NCBI GenBank assembly: GCA_938009235.1
Contig: CALLIK010000009.1
Location: 62,001-126,000, forward strand
Origin: an uncultured Caulobacterales bacterium
GTDB lineage: Bacteria; Pseudomonadota; Alphaproteobacteria; Caulobacterales; Maricaulaceae
Direction of reading: 5' to 3'
DNA: 64,000 nt
The translations under genes were made by a program, and so were the position numbers. This document shows, piece by piece, positions 34,291 to 42,856 of this stretch (within the stretch, counting starts at the first letter, position 1; each line of letters opens with the position of its first letter). Under the pieces are notes generated by a model, which was given only the letters and a program-made list of their open reading frames with translations, was not told the origin of the DNA and ran no database searches.

Positions 34291-35019
34291 TTATGATATT
34301 CGAGGTTCAGGCTCTGGTCGCCCAATCGCGTAGCCTTGGGCTGCATCAAAACCTAGTGACTTTACGAAATTTAGGATATCTTCTGTCTCTACACCTTCAG
34401 CAATAAAACGAACGTCGAGCGCGTCGCGAAGTGAAAGTAGGGCTTTTAGAATGGCACGATCTCGTGCTGTGTTATATGCGGCGGCCACAAAGGCTCCGTC
34501 AATTTTTAACCAGTTACAAGGGAGGGCGCGCAAGTAACGAATGGATGCGGCTCCGGCACCAACATCATCAAGGCAAACTGGATGCCCGCGTGACTTTAAT
34601 TCCGTTAAAAGACCTTCAGCATGGCTCAATTCCACCATATCCCAGCTTTCTGTAAGCTCAATAATTAACTTTGTCGGTGAAGCTTTTAATGCTGTTAAAC
34701 ACGCCATTACGGCCGATTTAAAATTTGGCTTATCTACGGAAGCTCCAGAGAGATTGATCGCAATGCCTGACCCGTTTGGATGCTTGTTTAGAACCAAAAT
34801 GGCTTGCGCTAGCATAGATAAATCTAGATCTTTGATGACGCCTGATACTTCTGCGGGTCGTAGAACGCCTTCTAGGTGATCTTCACTATCAAACCGAACA
34901 AGCCATTCGTGATGGTGGATTTCACCATCTGACAAATTTACAATAGGTTGACGCAGCACTGTAAAGCGCTGCTCAGAGACATGGTCGCGAAACCCTTCGG
35001 CAGTGTGTAAACTAGACAT
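34291..35019 (-). CDS. EAL-domain c-di-GMP phosphodiesterase-like protein
   Basis: 242-residue stand-alone EAL domain. The signature is E-W-L (HHEWLVRF) rather than E-A-L. The other catalytic positions are kept: Asn in AINLSG, Glu in IELTES, the Asp pair in CLDDVGAGAASIRYL, Lys in NWLKIDGAFV, Glu in AEGVETED and Gln in AQGYAIGRPEPEP. So it may hydrolyse c-di-GMP, though loop residues deviate (V-G-A-G-A for F-G-x-G-x). There is no signal peptide or TM. It lies between pepN and the PleC-like kinase on the same strand. Confidence 0.85.
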   Translation of the reverse strand: MSSLHTAEGFRDHVSEQRFTVLRQPIVNLSDGEIHHHEWLVRFDSEDHLEGVLRPAEVSGVIKDLDLSMLAQAILVLNKHPNGSGIAINLSGASVDKPNFKSAVMACLTALKASPTKLIIELTESWDMVELSHAEGLLTELKSRGHPVCLDDVGAGAASIRYLRALPCNWLKIDGAFVAAAYNTARDRAILKALLSLRDALDVRFIAEGVETEDILNFVKSLGFDAAQGYAIGRPEPEPRIS

Positions 35020-35103
35020 GAACGTTTGTTAGCACAGAAGGCAAAACAAAGCGTTTACGTCTATAAGTTTATCTCGCCTGCTTTCACCTCAACAGCGGCG
35101 CAA

Positions 35104-37707
35104 TTATGCACCGAGCGTTTTCTCTGCGATCTCCAAAACGTTTTTGCTTGGCTTGGCGCTAATAATACGTTCCAGCTCCGCGCTGATTAAGGCTTGGCGG
35201 TGCGCGTCCAGTTTACTCCAGATTTCGAATGCGCCAAGCAGACGCGCCGCGATTTGCGGATTGCGGCTGTCCATGTCCAAGACTTGATCGGCGAAGAACG
35301 CATAGCCTGATCCGTCAATGCGGTGGAAAAGTTCAGGGTTGCCCATCGCAAAACCGCCGACGAGTGCGCGCACGCGGTTAGGATTGTTGCGCTCATAACG
35401 GGACGTTTCTGTGAGCTTAAGGATTGAATTTACGCCGCCAGAATGAGGGCGCATAGCTTGAACCGAGAACCATTTGTCGAGAACGAGCGGATTGCTTTCC
35501 CATTTAGTATAGAAGTTCTCCATCGTCGTATCGACACGTTGTCCCCCGAGCCGCGTGAGTGTCACGAGCGCCGCGAGTTCATCCGTCATATTCGTCGCTT
35601 CAGAGAGTTGCGTTTGCGCTAAGGATGCGGCGAGTGGGTCCTGTCGTGATGCGAGCAAAGCGAGGCAACGATTACGTAAGGCTCTACGTCCTGCAGACTG
35701 AGCATCTGGACGGAATGTGCCTGTATCTGCAAGCGCGTGATAACGCTCTACAAGGTCATCGCGTAGGTGATCACCAATGGCGCGAGACAGCCACTTGCTC
35801 GCCTCATGAAGAGCAAGCGGGTCGATTTGGCCGAGGGACTGCATGACTTCTGCAGAGGCTGGAGGCGTCAGCGCCAAGGCTTTGAAAGCATTATTGAAAT
35901 TTGGATTATCCAGTGTGCGACATAAGGCTTCACAATAGCCTTTGAGGGCCTGATCTGCGGGCGGGGTCATGCCTGCTTCAATCGCTTGAGCCATATTTGC
36001 AATTAAATGCCGCGCGAGGGTTTGACCTGCTTCCCAACGGTTAAAGGCATTGGGGTCAGCCCCCATCAGGCGCAATAAATCATCCGTTGAAAAATCAGTC
36101 TTTAAGGTCACGGGAGCTGAGAAATCTTGCAAGATTGAGTGTGAATGCGGCACGTCAATTTTCTCATGCGTAACGCTCGTTCCTTTCCCACTCAGTAAGG
36201 TCAGTTGAGGGGCTCCAATAGGTCCGTCATTGCCCACGATCTGCCACCTTATCGGAATGACAACGGGGCCTTTTTGCGGTTGACCTGGCGTGGGTTTGGT
36301 TTCTTGTATGAAGTGGATGCGTTGCTTGCCGTCGGCTAATGTTTCGCGCTGAACTTTAACTTCGGGCGTGCCGGCTTGCTCATACCACCGCATGAATGGG
36401 CCTAGCTTTGCGCCAGTCGCTTCTTCGAAACAGGCGATGAATTGCTCTACCGTTGCGGCGGTTCCGTCTAGGCGGCTAAAGTATAAGTCTGACCCTGCGC
36501 GAAACCGCTCTGCGCCAAGAATGGTTTTCAGCATACGGATCAACTCCGCGCCTTTTTCATAAATCGTTGCCGTATAGAAATTGTCTATCTTCATATAGCT
36601 GTTTGGGCGAACGGGATGCGCGAGCGGGCCAGCGTCTTCGGCGAATTGGCGGGCGCGAAGGGCGCGAACGTCTTTAATGCGCTGCACGGCTGCACCGCGT
36701 TGATCGGCTGAGAATTCTTGATCGCGGAAAACTGTAAAGCCTTCTTTGAGGCAAAGCTGGAACCAATCGCGGCAGGTCACGCGATTGCCAGACCAGTTAT
36801 GGAAATACTCATGCGCGACGACGGATTCGATACGTTCGAAGTTCATATCGGTCGCAGAGGCTGCGTCGGCCAGAAGCAAGGATGAGTTAAAGATGTTGAG
36901 ACCTTTGTTCTCCATCGCTCCGAAATTGAAGTCACGGACAGCGACGATCATGAACAGGTCCAGATCATATTCGCGGCCAAAAACCTCTTCGTCCCATTTC
37001 ATAGAGCGTTTCAGCGCGTCCATCGCATATTCGGCTTTTGTCGCATTGCCCGTGTCGACATAAATTTCTAGCGGGATGTGGCGACCAGACATGGTCGTGA
37101 AGCTGTCGTCCAGAATATCGAACTCACCCGCGACGAGCGCGAACAAATAAGCAGGCTTCGGGAACGGGTCATGCCAGATCGCGTAATGACGACCATTTCC
37201 TGATGCGCCATCTTCAATCTTATTCCCATTCGCGAGCAGGTGCGGGTAGGTCGTGATGTCGGCTTCCATACGTACCGTGAAAACGCTCATTACGTCTGGG
37301 CGATCAGGGTAATAAGTAATGCGGCGGAAGCCCTCGGCCTCACACTGCGTACAGAACCGCCCGCCAGAGACATAAAGCCCCATAAGCGTAGAGTTCGCAC
37401 TCGGATCGCAAACCGTTTCAATCTCAAGCGTGAAACTCTCGGGCGTCTTCGCCAGAACCAATGTCTCTTGATCAAGCTTATAGGCTGAGCGTTTCAGCGC
37501 TTTGCCATCAATCTTCACCGATTTCAGGTCAATGTTCTCACCATTCAAAACCAACGGCTCATCGCGCAGGCGCTTCACATCAATTTTGGACCGAACCGTC
37601 GTTGCGGACGGTTGAAGGTCAAAATCCAAATAAACTGACGTCAACTCATGGCTGGGCGACGTGTAATCTGAGAGAAGGGTCGGCGTTGGGGCTGTGTCGG
37701 TGCGCAT
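35104..37707 (-). CDS. pepN: aminopeptidase N
   Basis: 867-residue M1-family aminopeptidase, PepN type. The exopeptidase motif FGAMENKGLNIF is at 262-273, the zinc motif HEYFH at 299-303 and the third ligand Glu322 in LKEGFT. The length and the all-helical C-terminal domain (about 550-867) match bacterial PepN. It trims N-terminal residues from peptides in the cytoplasm. It is first in a minus-strand run leading to the EAL and PleC-like genes (gaps of 84 and 110 bases). Confidence 0.94.
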   Translation of the reverse strand: MRTDTAPTPTLLSDYTSPSHELTSVYLDFDLQPSATTVRSKIDVKRLRDEPLVLNGENIDLKSVKIDGKALKRSAYKLDQETLVLAKTPESFTLEIETVCDPSANSTLMGLYVSGGRFCTQCEAEGFRRITYYPDRPDVMSVFTVRMEADITTYPHLLANGNKIEDGASGNGRHYAIWHDPFPKPAYLFALVAGEFDILDDSFTTMSGRHIPLEIYVDTGNATKAEYAMDALKRSMKWDEEVFGREYDLDLFMIVAVRDFNFGAMENKGLNIFNSSLLLADAASATDMNFERIESVVAHEYFHNWSGNRVTCRDWFQLCLKEGFTVFRDQEFSADQRGAAVQRIKDVRALRARQFAEDAGPLAHPVRPNSYMKIDNFYTATIYEKGAELIRMLKTILGAERFRAGSDLYFSRLDGTAATVEQFIACFEEATGAKLGPFMRWYEQAGTPEVKVQRETLADGKQRIHFIQETKPTPGQPQKGPVVIPIRWQIVGNDGPIGAPQLTLLSGKGTSVTHEKIDVPHSHSILQDFSAPVTLKTDFSTDDLLRLMGADPNAFNRWEAGQTLARHLIANMAQAIEAGMTPPADQALKGYCEALCRTLDNPNFNNAFKALALTPPASAEVMQSLGQIDPLALHEASKWLSRAIGDHLRDDLVERYHALADTGTFRPDAQSAGRRALRNRCLALLASRQDPLAASLAQTQLSEATNMTDELAALVTLTRLGGQRVDTTMENFYTKWESNPLVLDKWFSVQAMRPHSGGVNSILKLTETSRYERNNPNRVRALVGGFAMGNPELFHRIDGSGYAFFADQVLDMDSRNPQIAARLLGAFEIWSKLDAHRQALISAELERIISAKPSKNVLEIAEKTLGA

Positions 37708-37845
37708 ATTTAAAGTCCTGTTCTGGTGTCCTATTTGGCCAAAGTTACGTCAGATTTCAACGGGTAGTTCTGTTTGTTCCACCATTGTTGTGATATAGTT
37801 TTGTTCTAGAGGTCTCTGTCGCTAAGGCTAAATGTAGAAAGGTTC

Positions 37846-38357
37846 ATGTTTTTGCTTAACCTTAGATATAAATTCATTCTTCTTTTGACTGTTGTGATGT
37901 CATCTTGCTCTGAAAACTCAGTTCTCGGCCTTGATGCTGAAGTCGATCAAGGTGACTGTTCTAAAGAAAACCTTATAGATGCATCCAACATGTTTCTCGA
38001 GCATTTGTTAAGTGATGACTTAGATGCTGCACTTCAGTTTTATTCTGAGCGTCATCAAACTACGGGGGCAGACTACGGTATCAATTATACGTTTTTCCCA
38101 AGCCGCGATCCTGATGCCGTTTTTGATATTCAGACTAAAAACTCGCAGAGTGAGATATTCTCTAAAGACTTAGGCGTTTTTGAAAAGGGGAGGTTGGTCG
38201 GTTTTTTCCAAATTAAGGCCAAAGTCAAACTCAGAATATTGAATATCTAAGACAAAATCACTGGAAGACTTTCGCCGTGTGCAACTTTGTCTGTACTGAC
38301 GATGGATGGAAAATTTCTGACTATACTTGTTTTGAGGACTCTGGTTCTCCTTTCTAA
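37846..38357 (+). pseudogene. small lipoprotein-like gene with a probable frameshift
   Basis: The first frame (37846-38250, 134 residues) begins with a hydrophobic export signal and a lipobox-like VVMSSC, then an acidic domain (ASNMFLEHLLSDDLDAALQF). The frame ends in an abrupt RILNI. From 38217 another frame stays open to the TAA at 38355-38357 and reads like a protein end (IEYLRQNHWKTFAVCNFVCT, then DGWKISDYTCFEDSGSPF). A single-base indel between 38217 and 38250 would join them into about 170 residues. This may be a true decay, a phase-variable site or a sequencing error. An AAAGG ribosome binding site precedes the ATG. No family recognised. Confidence 0.5.
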
Positions 38358-38467
38358 TAGGGCGGCTATGCATCCACTAATATTAGCTTCCTGCCAACAC
38401 CCCTAGACATTCTACCGTATTACTCTAAGTCGCGCGCGAAGCCCGTAAATTCTCGAAAATACTTATT

Positions 38468-40327
38468 ATGTCCAATTCTGTCGAATTCCTGCGCAATGTC
38501 GCCATCGTGGCCCATGTTGACCATGGTAAAACTACGCTCGTAGATAAGCTCCTCCGCCAATCTGGTACGCTAGATGAACGCGGTGACCGCGAAGAACGCG
38601 TCATGGATAGCGGCGATATCGAAAAAGAACGCGGCATTACTATTCTAGCCAAGAACACAGCCATCACGTGGAAAGCCCCGGATGAGCAAGACTGGCGCAT
38701 TAACATCGTAGACACTCCAGGTCATGCGGACTTTGGCGGCGAAGTAGAGCGCGTGCTCTCCATGGTCGATTCAGTTGTTCTTCTTGTTGATGCTGTTGAA
38801 GGCCCGATGCCTCAGACAAGCTTCGTGACGAAAAAAGCGCTGGCTCAAGGCCTCCGCCCAATCGTCGTTATCAACAAAATTGACCGCGTTGGCGCGCGTC
38901 CTGATTGGGTTGTTGACCAAACATTCGATTTGTTTGACCGCCTTGGCGCAACAGACGAGCAGCTCGACTTCCCTGTTGTTTATGCTTCAGCTCTGAACGG
39001 ATGGGCTTCTGATACAGCCGCGGACGAAGGCACAGACATGACGCCGCTCTTCCAGAGCATCGTCAAAAATGCGCCTGTTCCAGATGTGGATCCAGACGGA
39101 CCTGTTCAGCTTCAAGTGTCTGCGCTAGATTATAGCTCCTACACAGGTGTTATTGGTATCGGCCGTGTTGTTCGCGGTGTATTAAACGCCAAGCAGCCTG
39201 TTGTTGTGGCCACGCAAGACGGCAAGCAGCGCAAAGCGAAAATCGTCGACCTCTTTGGTTTCATGGGTCTTGACCGCGTGAAGATGGATAGCGTCTCTGC
39301 GGGCGATATTTGTTGTTTCACAGGTATCGACAACTTGGGCATCTCGGACATGATCTGTGATCCAGAAAATGTTGATCTCTTGCCGCCGCTCTCAGTTGAT
39401 GAACCGACAATCTCCATGACGTTCCAAGTCAACGACTCGCCATTCGCGGGCCGTGAAGGTAAATTCGTGACATCGCGGAACCTCAAAGATCGTCTGGACA
39501 AGGAATTGATCTCAAACGTCGCCTTGCGCGTTGAGCAGCTCGAAGATGCGGATAAATTCCGCGTCTCTGGCCGTGGTGAATTGCATCTTTCGATCTTGAT
39601 CGAGAACATGCGCCGTGAAGGTTTCGAACTTGCGATTTCCCGCCCTGAAGTGGTGAACAAGGAAATTGATGGCGTCATGTGTGAGCCATTTGAGAAATTG
39701 ACGATTGATGTTGAAGCGGACCACCAAGGTTCCATCATGGAAAAGGTTGGCGAACGTAAAGGTAACTTGCAGGACATGGTGCCTGACGGAAATGGCCGTG
39801 TGCGTTTGGATTATGAAATTCCAACACGTGGCCTTATCGGCTTCCGCTCTGAATTTATGACACTGACATCAGGTTCAGGCCTTCTGTATCATAACTTTGA
39901 TACATATAAGCCGCGTACGAAAGCGAGTATTGGTCGTCGTCAAAAAGGCGTTCTGATTTCGAACTCCACGGGTAAGGCTTTGGCTTTCGCGCTTTGGAAC
40001 CTTCAAGCACGCGGTGAAATGTTCATCGGTCATGCAACTGAAGTTTATGAAGGCATGATCATCGGGCAAAACTCCCGTAACAACGATCTGACCGTCAACC
40101 CGCTTAAAGGTAAGCAGCTGACCAACGTTCGTGCCTCTGGTACAGACGAAGCTGTGACACTAACCACGCCGATCACAATGACATTGGAATTGGCTCTGGA
40201 ATACATCAACGATGATGAGCTAGTCGAAGTTACGCCAGAAAGCATTCGTATCCGTAAGCGTCACTTGGCGGAAAACATGCGCAAGAAAGATCAGCGCCGA
40301 ATGGATGCTCTCGAAAAAGAGTCCTAA
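38468..40327 (+). CDS. typA: ribosome-binding GTPase TypA/BipA
   Basis: 619-residue translational GTPase. The P loop [10 protein letters not shown] is at 16-25, the switch I region [19 protein letters not shown], switch [17 protein letters not shown], and NKIDR at G4. The BipA-specific middle and C-terminal domains include [20 protein letters not shown] and [20 protein letters not shown]. It binds the ribosome and aids assembly and stress adaptation. It is monocistronic, with a hairpin after the stop. Confidence 0.96.
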   Translation: MSNSVEFLRNVAIVAHVDHGKTTLVDKLLRQSGTLDERGDREERVMDSGDIEKERGITILAKNTAITWKAPDEQDWRINIVDTPGHADFGGEVERVLSMVDSVVLLVDAVEGPMPQTSFVTKKALAQGLRPIVVINKIDRVGARPDWVVDQTFDLFDRLGATDEQLDFPVVYASALNGWASDTAADEGTDMTPLFQSIVKNAPVPDVDPDGPVQLQVSALDYSSYTGVIGIGRVVRGVLNAKQPVVVATQDGKQRKAKIVDLFGFMGLDRVKMDSVSAGDICCFTGIDNLGISDMICDPENVDLLPPLSVDEPTISMTFQVNDSPFAGREGKFVTSRNLKDRLDKELISNVALRVEQLEDADKFRVSGRGELHLSILIENMRREGFELAISRPEVVNKEIDGVMCEPFEKLTIDVEADHQGSIMEKVGERKGNLQDMVPDGNGRVRLDYEIPTRGLIGFRSEFMTLTSGSGLLYHNFDTYKPRTKASIGRRQKGVLISNSTGKALAFALWNLQARGEMFIGHATEVYEGMIIGQNSRNNDLTVNPLKGKQLTNVRASGTDEAVTLTTPITMTLELALEYINDDELVEVTPESIRIRKRHLAENMRKKDQRRMDALEKES

Positions 40328-40350
40328 GACCAAATTCTAAGATTAAAAGG

Positions 40351-40368
40351 TGGCGGGTTATCCCGCCA
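40351..40368 (+). terminator. hairpin after typA
   Basis: TGGCGGG (40351-40357) pairs with CCCGCCA (40362-40368) around a TTAT loop, 24 bases after the typA stop. No T-tract follows, so it is a weak or factor-assisted terminator, or a 3' stabilising hairpin. Confidence 0.45.
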
Positions 40369-40500
40369 TCAACGCCACATCATTCGCGTACGGAATTGAG
40401 CTGCTCTAAACTTTTAGGGCGGCTAAATTTTTGGAAGATTTTGAGTGAGGCGGCGTCAGATTTTCACGACTCTGGGGACGCGTTAGTCGTTAGATTAGAA

Positions 40501-40896
40501 CTATCTATCGACTTTAATCGGTGGACGAGGGAAGCCCCAGATCGCGCCAGCCGACTTGATGAGCTCGCTTTCTGAGACGACAAATTCATTATCACTGACT
40601 GAAATGGACACCATCGCGTCATAGATCGCTTCGACGTCACGGTTGACTTGGAAGCGAGATAGAGCGCGGAGCACGAGCGTATTGCGTCTCGCGCTATGTA
40701 GTTTGGTTTCTAGCTCTTTTGAGTGCGATTTAAACCAAGCGCGAATTGCAGCCTCATCCATTTGCTCAAGCTCGAACAAGTCAAACAAGCCTTTGGCCTG
40801 CGTGATAAGACTCTGCATTTCAGGGGATTTGACTTTATCGTCAATGATCACCGTAATCGCGAGCGGCAGAAGAATGTCGTCATGGGTAAAGTCCAT
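40501..40896 (-). CDS. TerB-like helical protein
   Basis: 131-residue all-helical acidic protein. The ATG at 40896 is preferred over the longer frame because AAGGTGA lies 6 bases upstream. Sequence such as ILLPLAITVIIDDKVKSPEM, LVLRALSRFQVNRDVEAIYD and VVSESELIKSAGAIWG resembles the TerB-like fold (DGKVxxxE-type loop, here DDKVKSPE). TerB proteins bind metals, but the function in this context is unknown. It lies 43 bases downstream of the FAH-family gene on the same strand. Confidence 0.6.
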   Translation of the reverse strand: MDFTHDDILLPLAITVIIDDKVKSPEMQSLITQAKGLFDLFELEQMDEAAIRAWFKSHSKELETKLHSARRNTLVLRALSRFQVNRDVEAIYDAMVSISVSDNEFVVSESELIKSAGAIWGFPRPPIKVDR

Positions 40897-40939
40897 AGTG
40901 ATCACCTTAGTCCCATCTATTGCGCGGGACAAGTCGCAG

Positions 40940-41605
40940 CTAGATGAAACGGACTTTAATCGGCGCTAAACCGTCTACATGGCCCGATAATTCGTCACCA
41001 ATCGCAACAGGCCCCACGCCAGCGGGCGTTCCTGTGTAAATGAGGTCACCTGGTTGCAGGTCCATGTCTTCGCGTAAGCGGGATATGATTTCAGGCGTCT
41101 TCCAAATCATTTGCGATAATGGCGCATTCTGCATTGTTTCGCCGTTTTTCGTTATTGAAAGGTTGGCCGCTGTAATGTCTACAGTTTCAGCGCGTGTGAG
41201 CGCAGAGCAGGGCGCAGATCGGTGAAAGTTCTTAGCGCGATCCCAAGGGCCGCCTTTGGCCTTTGCTGCCGATTGCACATCCCGCCGTGTTAGGTCGATG
41301 CCTACGCCATATCCGAAAATGCCGTCATTGATGTCGTCTGGCCCAATCGCGACAACAAGTTCGATTTCGAAATGTAGGTTTGATGTATTGGGCGCATAGG
41401 GAATGTCTGTACCGCTGTGCACGATTGTCTCTGCGGCTTTTGTGAAAAATGTCGGTTCTGACCGCGACGCATCACCGCCCATTTCGGTTACGTGATCCGC
41501 GTAATTTCTTCCGACGCAATAAATGCGGCGTACAGGAAATCGTTCATCACTGCCCGTAATCGGTAACGACACAGTATCGTGTGGTGTAAATGCGAATTTT
41601 GTCAT
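40940..41605 (-). CDS. fumarylacetoacetate hydrolase-family protein
   Basis: 221-residue FAH-family hydrolase/decarboxylase. The features are VRRIYCVGRNYADHVTEMGG, NLHFEIELVVAIG with metal-binding Glu residues, GYGVGIDLTRRDVQSAAKAK then GGPWDRAKNFH, and the C-terminal LQPGDLIYTGTPAGVGPV. Such enzymes cleave acylpyruvates or decarboxylate oxaloacetate with Mg2+. The substrate cannot be fixed. The divergent ParB-like gene shares the upstream region. Confidence 0.9.
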   Translation of the reverse strand: MTKFAFTPHDTVSLPITGSDERFPVRRIYCVGRNYADHVTEMGGDASRSEPTFFTKAAETIVHSGTDIPYAPNTSNLHFEIELVVAIGPDDINDGIFGYGVGIDLTRRDVQSAAKAKGGPWDRAKNFHRSAPCSALTRAETVDITAANLSITKNGETMQNAPLSQMIWKTPEIISRLREDMDLQPGDLIYTGTPAGVGPVAIGDELSGHVDGLAPIKVRFI

Positions 41606-41670
41606 ATGATCTCGATTGCATTGGGCGTCCGGTCCTGCGTATCTTCATAACACGAAAGACGGAGTTTCAT

Positions 41671-41916
41671 ATGCGCATTGTCGATATCCCGATCGATAAA
41701 ATTTATATCCCGGCGGCGAAGAAAACCCCGATCGACCAAGATAAGGTCGTCGAGTTGGCGGAAGATATATTGGAAAACGGTCTGCAAAAGCCGATTTATG
41801 TCCGTGTAGGCAAGGATCGCTATGTCCTACAGGAAGGTTTGCACCGCGTTGAAGCTGTGAAGCTCCTCGGGGAAACCATAATCGAAGCTCACATCGTGGC
41901 GGCCCAACGCAAGTAA
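41671..41916 (+). CDS. small ParB/Srx-like N-terminal domain protein
   Basis: 81-residue protein starting at the ATG at 41671 after a GGAG site. It consists only of a ParB N-terminal-like fold: IPIDKIYIPAAKKTPIDQDK, VVELAEDILENGLQKPIYVR and the nucleotide-binding motif LQEGLHRVEAVKLLGE, corresponding to the GxxR/H-R box of ParB and sulfiredoxin. There is no HTH or dimer domain, so it is not a chromosome partition ParB. It lies 27 bases before the haloalkane dehalogenase gene, probably cotranscribed. Function unknown. Confidence 0.78.
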   Translation: MRIVDIPIDKIYIPAAKKTPIDQDKVVELAEDILENGLQKPIYVRVGKDRYVLQEGLHRVEAVKLLGETIIEAHIVAAQRK

Positions 41917-41943
41917 AACAGACAGTAAAATAGAAAGCGGTTA

Positions 41944-42843
41944 ATGAAAGCCCTTCGAACCCCCGACGCCCGTTTTGCACATCTGCCTGATTATGATTTC
42001 CCGCCCACTTATTGCGGGATCAGAGACGGGCTTCGTTTGCACTATGTCGATGTGGGGCCGCGAGAGGGCCGTACCATTATTCTGATGCACGGCGAACCAA
42101 GTTGGTCCTACCTGTACCGATTTATGATCCGTCATCTCTCTGCGGCAGGGTTTCGTGTTCTGGCACCCGATTTAATTGGCTTCGGCAAATCAGACAAACC
42201 CACGCAAATGAGCGATTATAGCTATGAGGGCCATGTGGCGTGGATGCAGGATTGGTTGGACCATGTTGATGTGTCTAAGGCTGTGTTGTTCTGTCAGGAT
42301 TGGGGCGGGTTGATTGGCTTGCGTCTTATTGCTGATAACCCTGATCGGTTTGCGGCCGTTATGGCTGGCAATACGGGCTTACCCATCGGCAAAGGCTCGC
42401 CGTCCAAAGCTTTCTTGGATTGGCAAAAATTCTCCCAAGCGGTTCCAGAATTTCCGACAGGCACGATATTGCAAGGCGCGACGGTACGCGAGCTGACCGC
42501 GGATGAAGTCGCGGCCTATGACGCGCCATGTCCCGACGAGAGCTATAAGGCTGGCGCTCGGATTTTTCCTGCGCTGGTTCCCACCAACCCCGACATGGAG
42601 GGTGTCGCGGGGAATACGAAAGCGTGGATCAAACTGCGTGAGTGGACGAAGCCTTTCCTGACCTCGTTTTCAGACCAAGACCCCGTCACCAAAGGTGGCG
42701 AGGCCGTGTTCCAGAAATTAATCCCTGGCGCGAAAGGTCAACCGCATCAGATATTGAACGGCGGTGGACACTTCCTGCAAGAGGATGTGCATGTTGAGCT
42801 GAGCGAGATGTTAATCACGCTCAGCGCTTCATTAGACGGCTAA
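41944..42843 (+). CDS. haloalkane dehalogenase (HLD-I type)
   Basis: 299-residue alpha/beta hydrolase. The HGEPSWSYLYR motif is at 49-59, nucleophile Asp119 followed by Trp120 in FCQDWGGLIG, and catalytic His276 in NGGGHFLQED. The acid is likely Asp244 or Asp246 in FSDQDPVT. The H-G-E-P motif with D-W places it in the DhlA/DhmA-like subfamily I, hydrolysing haloalkanes to alcohol and halide. Substrate range is unknown, and some homologues have other roles. It converges on the helicase gene with 13 bases between stops. Confidence 0.88.
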   Translation: MKALRTPDARFAHLPDYDFPPTYCGIRDGLRLHYVDVGPREGRTIILMHGEPSWSYLYRFMIRHLSAAGFRVLAPDLIGFGKSDKPTQMSDYSYEGHVAWMQDWLDHVDVSKAVLFCQDWGGLIGLRLIADNPDRFAAVMAGNTGLPIGKGSPSKAFLDWQKFSQAVPEFPTGTILQGATVRELTADEVAAYDAPCPDESYKAGARIFPALVPTNPDMEGVAGNTKAWIKLREWTKPFLTSFSDQDPVTKGGEAVFQKLIPGAKGQPHQILNGGGHFLQEDVHVELSEMLITLSASLDG

Positions 42844-42856
42844 ACGAGAGCCGTTA

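Noticed and set aside
41671..41916. Chromosome-partition ParB
   Set aside because: Only the N-terminal fold is present, without the DNA-binding and dimer domains, and no parA or parS-like site is nearby.
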